Shown here piece after piece: positions 1-5,383 of a stretch of DNA of 6,209 bases. How positions within the stretch are numbered: position 1 is the stretch's first letter; each line of letters begins with the position of its first letter. The DNA comes from Planctomycetota bacterium (GTDB lineage Bacteria; Planctomycetota; UBA1135; UBA2386). The position numbers and the translations under genes are program-made. The stretch is taken from contig QJVU01000068.1 of NCBI GenBank assembly GCA_003235605.1, positions 1-6,209 of the forward strand. The letters run 5' to 3'. The notes below the pieces were generated by a model. It made no database searches, had not been told where the DNA came from, and was given only the letters and a program-made list of their open reading frames with translations.

Positions 1-455
1 GACGCCACCGCTCCCCCGGTGTCCCCCGAGGTGGCCACCAAGATGGTGCGCGGCCGATCATCCTGGCGCGCAAAGCACTCCGCCAGGAACCTGGCCCCCA
101 CGTCCTTGAACGCCGCGGTGGGACCGTGGAACAGCTCCAGGAAGGCCACAGTCTTGCCGGATCCTCGACCCGTCACCTCCACCAGGGGGATCGGAAAGGA
201 GAACGCGCCCTTGCAGATGGCCGGCAGGTCGTCGCTCAGGGCATCCCCTCGGAAGAACGGTGCCAGGACCCTGGCTGCCAGCTCCGGCAGGGCCTCGGGG
301 TTCAGGAGCCGGTCGGGAACGCCGCTGGGAAACTCCTCGGAAAACCGCGGCAGCTTCTCGGGGACATACAGACCACCGTCCGGGGCCAGGCCCGCCTCCA
401 TCGCGGCAGCGACCACGACCGCGGGTGCGGTCTTGCGCGTGCTCAGGTAGTGCAC
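1..455 (-). CDS. thrC: Threonine synthase, N-terminal part (cut by window edge)
   Basis: PLP-dependent enzyme that converts O-phosphohomoserine to threonine, the last step of the pathway, in the cytoplasm. Only 151 codons are in the window, roughly the first third of a protein usually 430-480 residues long; the rest lies beyond the left edge. The N-terminus reads VHYLSTRKTAP and is followed by the family motif GLAPDGGLYVPEKLP (residues 22-36). The PLP-lysine motif ELFHGPTAAFKD is at about 107-118 with K117 as the expected Schiff-base lysine, and the phosphate-binding TSGDTGGAVA is at 142-151. I chose the GTG at 453-455 because homology begins there; a GGCGGG stretch lies 6 bases upstream. This start is 13 bases inside the 3' end of thrB in another frame, which implies translational coupling. 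No ATG lies nearby in frame except M19, which would remove conserved N-terminal sequence. The identity is very secure; only the exact start is inferred. Confidence 0.95.
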   Translation of the reverse strand, partial: MHYLSTRKTAPAVVVAAAMEAGLAPDGGLYVPEKLPRFSEEFPSGVPDRLLNPEALPELAARVLAPFFRGDALSDDLPAICKGAFSFPIPLVEVTGRGSGKTVAFLELFHGPTAAFKDVGARFLAECFARQDDRPRTILVATSGDTGGAVA

Positions 456-1378
456 CGGGCACCCGCCATGGATATTCCACCCACCCAGGCCTCTGCCTCG
501 ACTCCCTCCTGCCGCAGGCCATCGAGGATCGCCGAGCACACCGCGTCCCCACCCTCCCGGGATGTCACCCAGGCAAACAGGCTCGGTCCCGATCCCGCAA
601 TGGAGCAGCCCAGGGCACCCTGCGAGAGTGCTGCCCGCTGCGCGGCCGCAAAGCCCGGTATCCACGGCGCGCGCTGGGGCTCGATGACCACGTCCCGAAA
701 GGAGCGCCTCAGGAGCTCCGTATCGTTCCGGTAGCAGGCGGCAATGAACCCGGCCAGGTGACCCATCTGCTCCACGTGGGTGGAGAGTGGAACCGCCGCC
801 CGCAAGAGTGAGCGCTGCGCCCGGGTCTGGAGCCGGATGTCCGGACGAACCACGACACACGACAGGCCCTCGGGCACCGGCAACCCTATCACCTGGTGCC
901 GGGGCAGAACCGCCGTGAGACCGCCGTGGAGACAGGGCGCCACGTTGTCACCGTGGGCGACACCGCTGGCCACCGCCTCGCCTGCCAGGGCATACCGGAA
1001 CAACTGCTCCTTGGAGGCCGGTCGTTCCAGGAGCGCGTTGGCCGCCACCACCGCCCCGACCGCCGACGCCGCGGAGCTGCCCATGCCCGAGCCCGGAGGA
1101 ATGCCCTTCTGGAGGTGTACCGCAAAGCCGAACCCCGGTCGCAGGTCCGCAACCATGGCCTCCAGCGCGGCAATGGCGGTGTTCTGCCTGGGATCTTCCG
1201 GCAGACCCTCGTGCCCCTCCACTCCGGTGAGGTGAACCTCTCCGGACTTGCCGTCCACGCGGGTGACCTTGACGTGATCCCCGGCCTCGGCAAAGGCGAA
1301 GCCCAGCAGGTCGAAACCCACTGCGACGTTGGCCACCGTGGCGGGAGCAAAGGCGGTGGCGGTAACGGCCCCGGGCAT
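443..1378 (-). CDS. thrB: Homoserine kinase (GHMP family)
   Basis: Phosphorylates L-homoserine with ATP to O-phosphohomoserine, the substrate of the downstream threonine synthase. The 311-residue product matches the usual size (E. coli ThrB is 310). Visible landmarks, in order, are the N-terminal strand and loop FAPATVANVAVGFDLLG (about 10-26), the GHMP ATP-binding loop GIPPGSGMGSSAA (about 92-104), HGDNVAPCLHGG (about 142-153), which resembles HYDNVAPCFLGG of E. coli, and the C-terminal glycine motif GSGPSLFA (about 262-269). Two starts are possible in frame: GTG at 1379-1381 and ATG at 1376-1378. I prefer the ATG, because GGAG at 1386-1389 is 7 bases from it but only 4 from the GTG. The ATG overlaps the thrA stop as TGATG, a typical reinitiation arrangement. 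The stop codon lies inside the start region of thrC. No key residue appears to be missing. Confidence 0.96.
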   Translation of the reverse strand: MPGAVTATAFAPATVANVAVGFDLLGFAFAEAGDHVKVTRVDGKSGEVHLTGVEGHEGLPEDPRQNTAIAALEAMVADLRPGFGFAVHLQKGIPPGSGMGSSAASAVGAVVAANALLERPASKEQLFRYALAGEAVASGVAHGDNVAPCLHGGLTAVLPRHQVIGLPVPEGLSCVVVRPDIRLQTRAQRSLLRAAVPLSTHVEQMGHLAGFIAACYRNDTELLRRSFRDVVIEPQRAPWIPGFAAAQRAALSQGALGCSIAGSGPSLFAWVTSREGGDAVCSAILDGLRQEGVEAEAWVGGISMAGARCTT

Positions 1379-4044
1379 CACACCGCTCCAAGGGATCCAG
1401 CGAGCCTCAAGAGGTCCCCGAAGACACCTGCGGCCGTGACCGCGGGTCCGGCACCTGGTCCCTGGACGATCAAGGGCTGCTCGCGGTAACGGTCCGAGGT
1501 GAAGGCCAGGATGTTGTCGCCGGGCTGGATCCTGGCGAAGGCATGGCTCACCGGATAGTAGCGCAGGCCCACATCCACCCGATCGGGCGCCTCGATTACC
1601 GCGACGTAGCGCAGCACCCTGCCGTCTTCCGCCGCCTTGCGGCGCAGGGCCTCCATGGCGGCGTCGTGGCGGGGAAGCTCCGCGAGGAATCGATCTGCCT
1701 CGGCACAGGCTTGCAGCTCCTCGGGCACCAGGCTCTCCACCGCGACCCCCGAGAGCTCCAGGGGCAGACCCATCTCGCGGCCCAGGATGACGGCCTTGCG
1801 CGCCACGTCCACGCCCGAGAGATCGTCCCGGGGATCGGGCTCCATGTAGCCCCGCTCGTGGGCCTCGCGAACGGCAGCTGAGAACGGCCGGTCACTGCCC
1901 AGCACCTGGAGGAGGAACGAGAGGGTGCCGGACAGGATGCCTTCGATGCGGTGGATGCGATCCCCGGTGCGGACCAGGTCCCGCAACGTGGAGATCACCG
2001 GCAGCCCTGCCCCCACGGTGGCCTCGTAGAGGTAGCGGGAGGAGGGCCGGTCCCCCAGCTCCCGCAGGCCGCGGTAACTCTGCAGCGACCCGGCGTTGGC
2101 CTTCTTGTTGGGGGTGATGACATGGATGCCCCGCTCCAACCAGTGGCCGTAGCAGCTGGCCACTTGGGCGTCGGCAGTGCAGTCCAGGATCACCGCATGG
2201 GGAAGGTGCGCTGCTTGGAGGTGGCTGGCGAACACGGCAAGGTCCACCGGCCGGCCACCGGAGCCCAGGCGCTCCTGCCAGTCCTGCAGGTCGATTCCCC
2301 GGTCCTCCAGGATCATGCGCCGGGAGTTGGCGATGCCCCGCACCTCCAGCTGGATCTGCAGGTCCCGGCGCAGGTAGTCCCGCTGGGAGGCAAGCTGGCG
2401 CAGGAGTTCGGCGCCCACCAGTCCAGGCCCCACCAGCCCCAACGAGACCCTCTGTTCCGAAAGGTAGAAGCCGGCATGGACCGAGCGCAGGGCCCGCTCC
2501 GCGTCGGCCTCGGCCACGACCGCGGAGATGTTGCGCTCGGAGGAACCCTGGGCGATGGCGCGCACGTTGACGCCGGCCCGGGCCAGGGCGCTGAAGAACC
2601 GCGCTGCGACTCCCGGGGTCTCCACCATGTCGTCCCCCACCGCTGCCAGGATGCTGTAGGGGCCGGAGACCTCCACCCGCGTCACCTGCCCGTGGATCCG
2701 CTCGGCGGTGAACGCCCGCTCCACGGCCCGGCGTGCCGCCTCCCGCTGGACCGTGGGGATCGCCACGCAGATGCTGTGCTCGGAGCTGCCCTGGGAAATC
2801 AAGACCACCGAGACCCCCGCTTCCCGGAGCGCACCGAACATCCGGCTGGCAACCCCGGGAACGCCGACCATGCCCGCTCCCTCCAGATTGAGGAGGGCAA
2901 TGCCAGAGACCGACGAGAAGCCCTTTACCGCCGACTTCGCCAGGCGCAGGCCCTCCGTCGCCCGCACCCTCTGGGCGATCGTCGTGCCAGGGGCATCCTT
3001 CGCCAAGGCGTTGCGGATGTGGATCGGGATCCCGCAGTCGACGGCAGGCCCCATGGTCCGGGGGTGCAACACTGCCGCGCCAAAGTAGGCCAACTCCATG
3101 GCCTCGTCGTACGAGAGCTCTCGCAGGATCGTGGCCTCGGGCACCCGCCGCGGGTCCGCGCTCATGACCCCGTCCACGTCCGTCCAGATGGTGAGCGAGC
3201 GCGCCCTCAGGACGCGTGCGAAGATCGCCGACGTGAAGTCGCTGCCGTTGCGTCCCAGGGTGGTGGGCGCACCCTTGCGGTCCCGGGCCACATAGCCGGT
3301 GATCACCAAGAGGGGCGGGGGCTCTTGTGTCTCCCGTTGTGTCTCCCGTTGCGTCTCCCGTTGCGTCTCCCGTTGCGTCTCCCGTTGCGTCTCCCGTTGC
3401 GTCTCCCGTTGCGTCTCCCGTTGCGTCTCCCGTTGCGCCTCCCGTTGCGCCTCCCGTTGCGCCTCCCGTTGCGCCTCCCTTTCCAGCCAGGCGGCAAACC
3501 GCCCCTGGGTCTCCTCCCAGACCACGGCCGGGCCGGTCTCATCGTGCTCCACGACCAGCACCTCCCTGGCGTTCAGCCAACGGGCCCCATGCCCCTGCTG
3601 CACCAGGTGACCGTGGAGGATCGCAGCCGACCAGGCCTCGCCGAAGCCGCTCACGAGTTCCCGGGTGCTGTCAGGACACAGGCCGGCGGAGAACACGCCG
3701 CGGAGGATGTCGCCCAATGCCTCGAATTCCTTCCGAACCGGCTCGAGCACCTGCGCAGCCCCTTCCCCCAGCAACTCCGTGCCCAGGTCCAGGATACTCT
3801 CCCGCAGGCGGTTGAGATCGTCGCCATAGGCCTCGTTCCGGCTGGCCGCCAGGTCCGCCAGCTGGATCAGAGTATCGGTCACCCCGGCCGGGGCCGAGAC
3901 CACCACCGCCACCCGGTCACCTCCCGCCGCCGCGTCTGCAACGAGGCCGGCAGCGCTCGCAAAGCGCGCCGCATCGGCGAGGCTGGTGCCCCCGAACTTG
4001 TGGACCTGCCAAGTGAACTGCGTGGGTAGGTTGGGAGCGGTCAT
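1378..4044 (-). CDS. thrA: Bifunctional aspartokinase/homoserine dehydrogenase with repeat insert
   Basis: Makes aspartyl phosphate from aspartate and ATP, and reduces aspartate semialdehyde to homoserine, at the head of the threonine branch. The 888 residues line up with the 820-residue E. coli ThrA along the whole length. Aspartokinase: KFGGTS (16-21), LGRNGSD (263-269), IWTDVDGV (286-293), FGAAVLHPRT (321-330). Two ACT domains follow, with ISQGSSEHSI (about 416-425) and IAQGSSERNI (about 497-506); the Gln in these motifs is the threonine-sensing position in plant homologues, so feedback inhibition by threonine is likely. Homoserine dehydrogenase: nucleotide loop GPGLVG (539-544), TPNKKAN (644-650), EPDPRDDLSGVDVARK (735-750) with catalytic-type K750. 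Start: the ATG at 4042-4044 has GAGGG 10 bases upstream and homology begins just after it; the open frame continues to 4203 but only as a shadow of the HD gene. Oddity: about 50 residues of QREA/QRET repeat (188-241) sit between the helix ending AAWLERE and the strand LLVITGY. Confidence 0.97.
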   Translation of the reverse strand: MTAPNLPTQFTWQVHKFGGTSLADAARFASAAGLVADAAAGGDRVAVVVSAPAGVTDTLIQLADLAASRNEAYGDDLNRLRESILDLGTELLGEGAAQVLEPVRKEFEALGDILRGVFSAGLCPDSTRELVSGFGEAWSAAILHGHLVQQGHGARWLNAREVLVVEHDETGPAVVWEETQGRFAAWLEREAQREAQREAQREAQRETQRETQRETQRETQRETQRETQRETQRETQRETQEPPPLLVITGYVARDRKGAPTTLGRNGSDFTSAIFARVLRARSLTIWTDVDGVMSADPRRVPEATILRELSYDEAMELAYFGAAVLHPRTMGPAVDCGIPIHIRNALAKDAPGTTIAQRVRATEGLRLAKSAVKGFSSVSGIALLNLEGAGMVGVPGVASRMFGALREAGVSVVLISQGSSEHSICVAIPTVQREAARRAVERAFTAERIHGQVTRVEVSGPYSILAAVGDDMVETPGVAARFFSALARAGVNVRAIAQGSSERNISAVVAEADAERALRSVHAGFYLSEQRVSLGLVGPGLVGAELLRQLASQRDYLRRDLQIQLEVRGIANSRRMILEDRGIDLQDWQERLGSGGRPVDLAVFASHLQAAHLPHAVILDCTADAQVASCYGHWLERGIHVITPNKKANAGSLQSYRGLRELGDRPSSRYLYEATVGAGLPVISTLRDLVRTGDRIHRIEGILSGTLSFLLQVLGSDRPFSAAVREAHERGYMEPDPRDDLSGVDVARKAVILGREMGLPLELSGVAVESLVPEELQACAEADRFLAELPRHDAAMEALRRKAAEDGRVLRYVAVIEAPDRVDVGLRYYPVSHAFARIQPGDNILAFTSDRYREQPLIVQGPGAGPAVTAAGVFGDLLRLAGSLGAV
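1386..1389 (-). promoter_or_regulatory. Ribosome binding site of thrB inside the end of thrA
   Basis: GGAG on the minus strand lies 7 bases before the ATG at 1376-1378, within the last codons of thrA. It decides between the two in-frame thrB starts: it is well placed for the ATG and too close (4 bases) for the GTG at 1379-1381. Confidence 0.6.
3328..3483 (-). repeat. In-frame 12-base tandem repeat inside thrA (QREA/QRET)n
   Basis: Twelve head-to-tail copies of a 12-base unit occupy 3328-3471, preceded in the gene sense by one degenerate copy (3472-3483, GAA AGG GAG GCG, Glu-Arg-Glu-Ala) and followed by a partial copy (CAA GAG). The intact units read CAA CGG GAG plus one variable codon. Reading along thrA that codon is GCG in the first three units, ACG in the next seven and ACA in the last two, giving 3 QREA then 9 QRET. 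The first three codons are identical in all twelve. Because the period is a multiple of three and the unit has no stop in any of the six frames, copies can be gained or lost without breaking ThrA. It has no spacers, so it is not CRISPR. The pattern suggests growth by replication slippage (inference). The copy number should be treated with care if the sequence came from short reads. Confidence 0.97.
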
Positions 4045-4054
4045 GGGAGTGACA

Positions 4055-4059
4055 CCCTC
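4055..4059 (-). promoter_or_regulatory. Ribosome binding site of thrA, overlapping the HD gene stop
   Basis: GAGGG read on the minus strand ends 10 bases before the thrA ATG and shares its first two bases with the TGA stop of the HD gene. This supports the chosen thrA start and suggests that ribosomes finishing the HD gene help thrA translation. The bases between it and the ATG include CTCCC, which could pair with the GGG of this site. Confidence 0.6.
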
Positions 4060-4642
4060 AACATCGGCTGCTGGAGCCCAAGAGCCCCAGCTCCTCTGCA
4101 TGCGGTGTGAGGGCGTCGATGATGAACTGAATGTGCTCGCCGAGGTCCACTCCCAACAGCTCAGCCCCCGCCTGCACCTCCTCGCGCTCCACCTTCGCGG
4201 CAAACGACTTGTCCTTGAGCTTCTTCTTGACGCTCTTGGGGGTGAGGGTCCGGATCCCGTCCGGGCGCACGAGGCAGCAGGCGCCGATGAAGCCGGTCAG
4301 CTCATCACAGGCCAACAGCGCCCTGTCCAGGCTGCTTTCGTAGGGTACGTCCCACTTGGTGTAGTGGGCGGAGACGGCGTGGGCGATCTCCGCTTCGCCC
4401 ATCTCCTGAAGCCAGGCAACGGTCTTGTGGGGATGTTCCTCGGGCCACTTCTCGTAGTCGGCATCGTGGAGCAGGCCGGCGATTCCCCAGGTCTCCACGT
4501 CCACGTCCCCGTCCCCGTAGCGGTGGGCTGCTTGACGCATGACGATCTCCACGGCCCGGGCATGCTTCCTGAGGGCCTCTGTCCCGGTCCACTCGCAGAG
4601 CTTTTCCCAGGCCGCTTCCCGTGTCAGCCGTGCCGGCGCCAT
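4058..4642 (-). CDS. HD-superfamily predicted phosphohydrolase (COG2316-like)
   Basis: A 194-residue soluble protein with an HD domain, a fold that binds metal and usually cleaves phosphate esters or nucleotides. The substrate cannot be read from the sequence. Likely metal ligands are H27 (LRKHARAVE), H59-D60 (GLLHDADYEK), H70 or H72 (EEHPHKT), H93 (VSAHYTK) and D113 (ACDELTGFI). The segment DELTGFIGACCLVRPDGI with the following lysine-rich SVKKKLKDKSFAAKV (about 137-151) and a closing GVDLGEHIQFIIDAL is characteristic, as I recall it, of the COG2316 group of uncharacterised HD hydrolases; this is memory of the family, not a search. There is no signal peptide or membrane segment. The ATG lies 12 bases after the radC stop with only a weak GGCGGA before it, and the TGA is 13 bases before thrA, so it is probably co-transcribed with the thr genes. 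A role in threonine synthesis is not implied by its sequence. Confidence 0.88.
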   Translation of the reverse strand: MAPARLTREAAWEKLCEWTGTEALRKHARAVEIVMRQAAHRYGDGDVDVETWGIAGLLHDADYEKWPEEHPHKTVAWLQEMGEAEIAHAVSAHYTKWDVPYESSLDRALLACDELTGFIGACCLVRPDGIRTLTPKSVKKKLKDKSFAAKVEREEVQAGAELLGVDLGEHIQFIIDALTPHAEELGLLGSSSRC

Positions 4643-4654
4643 GTCCGCCGGATT

Positions 4655-5335
4655 CTAGCCCTCGATCCGGTGGTAGCGACCATCCGCAAAGCTGTAGTAG
4701 CGCTCGCCTCCCACCACCACGTGGTCCAGGAGCTCTATGCCCACCAGCTCCCCCACCTGGCGCAGCCGTTCGGTCACTTCACGGTCCTCGACGCTGGGGG
4801 TGGCATCCCCGCTGGGGTGATTGTGGGCCACGACCAGGGCGGCGGCCCCCTCCCGCAGTGCCGGGCGGAACACCTCCCGAGGATGCACCAGGGACGACTC
4901 GAGGCTGCCGACGCTCACCACCCGCAGGCTCAGGACCCGGTGGCGGGCATCCAGCAACAAGGCGAAGAAACTCTCCCGGCGGGCATGGCGCGCGCTCTCC
5001 CGCACCACCAGGGCCACGTCGTCGCCACCGCGGACAGGCATTCCGGGACGGCAACGGGACTCCACCAGGCGCCGCGCCAGGCCGAAGGCACCTCCCAGGG
5101 ATGCAGCTCGTGCGGGCCCCACCCCCTTTACCGCCGCCACCTCCCGCACCTCGGCGGCGGCCAGCTGAGTGAGCCCTCCGAAAGTGCGCAACAAGCGCTG
5201 GGCCAGTTGCTCGACGGACTCACCCCGCTGACCCACCCGCAGGATCAGGGCGATGCACTCGCTGTCGGAGAGGCGACCCTCCCCCAGGCAGAGGATCTTC
5301 TCGCGGGGACCGTAGGTGGCGGGAATCGTCTCCAT
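4655..5335 (-). CDS. radC: RadC family protein with JAMM domain
   Basis: A 226-residue RadC/YeeS-type protein (E. coli RadC is 222). Numbering from the ATG used here, an N-terminal part begins TYGPREKIL and includes LSDSECIALILRVGQRGESV, the conserved UPF0758 signature. A helix-hairpin-helix-like VKGVGPARAASL is at about 69-80. The C-terminal JAMM metal site is HNHPSGDATPSVED with H171, H173 and D184 as expected zinc ligands, and E148-region residues (GSLESSLVHPREVF) complete the usual pattern. JAMM proteins are metallo-isopeptidases in other contexts, but the function of bacterial RadC is unsettled and the old DNA-repair label is doubtful. Two in-frame starts exist, TTG at 5345-5347 and ATG at 5333-5335; I chose the ATG because it fits the family N-terminus and no better ribosome site precedes the TTG. 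The TAG stop is 12 bases before the HD gene. All family motifs look intact. Confidence 0.93.
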   Translation of the reverse strand: METIPATYGPREKILCLGEGRLSDSECIALILRVGQRGESVEQLAQRLLRTFGGLTQLAAAEVREVAAVKGVGPARAASLGGAFGLARRLVESRCRPGMPVRGGDDVALVVRESARHARRESFFALLLDARHRVLSLRVVSVGSLESSLVHPREVFRPALREGAAALVVAHNHPSGDATPSVEDREVTERLRQVGELVGIELLDHVVVGGERYYSFADGRYHRIEG

Positions 5336-5383
5336 GGCGGCCGCCAACCAGTGCTGGGAAAAGGGTCTGTGGGAACCGCTTTT
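5336..5383. other. Longest intergenic gap, upstream of radC
   Basis: These 48 bases between the peptidase-like gene and radC are the only space between genes longer than 13 bases. On the minus strand GAAAAG and CTTTTC (the first G belongs to the stop codon TAG) could form a 6-pair stem with a 15-base loop, but there is no GC-rich stem or T-run for a terminator. I see no convincing -35/-10 pair. A promoter for radC through thrC could be here or farther upstream; the sequence does not decide. Confidence 0.4.

Noticed and set aside
58..552. Minus-strand open frame of 164 codons across the thrB/thrC junction
   Set aside because: It is a shadow frame: the thrC frame in the same place carries the PLP-lysine and SGDTG motifs, and the thrB frame carries the GHMP C-terminus.
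3325..3483. Repeat considered as a CRISPR array or a non-coding regulatory iteron array
   Set aside because: Units are directly adjacent with no spacers and are only 12 bases long, and the tract lies in frame within a conserved gene.
3328..3483. Insert considered as a classical heptad coiled coil
   Set aside because: The period is four residues with no hydrophobic a/d positions (Q, R, E, T/A only), so a normal leucine-type coiled coil is unlikely; a solvent-exposed single helix is a better guess.
3299..3815. Plus-strand and alternative minus-strand frames with SRCV, SPVA or NGRR repeats
   Set aside because: These are translations of the same 12-base repeat in wrong frames; they have no homology outside the tract.
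1951..4029. A 692-codon open frame on the plus strand, antisense to thrA
   Set aside because: It lies opposite a gene with full-length homology to ThrA. Long stop-free antisense frames are expected in GC-rich genes, and the 12-base repeat has no stop in any frame, which lengthens it. The translation shows no known domain.
4045..4203. Upstream extension of the thrA frame by 53 codons
   Set aside because: It overlaps the HD gene in another frame, the residues do not resemble any ThrA N-terminus, and the ATG at 4042-4044 has a ribosome site and begins just before the KFGGTS motif.
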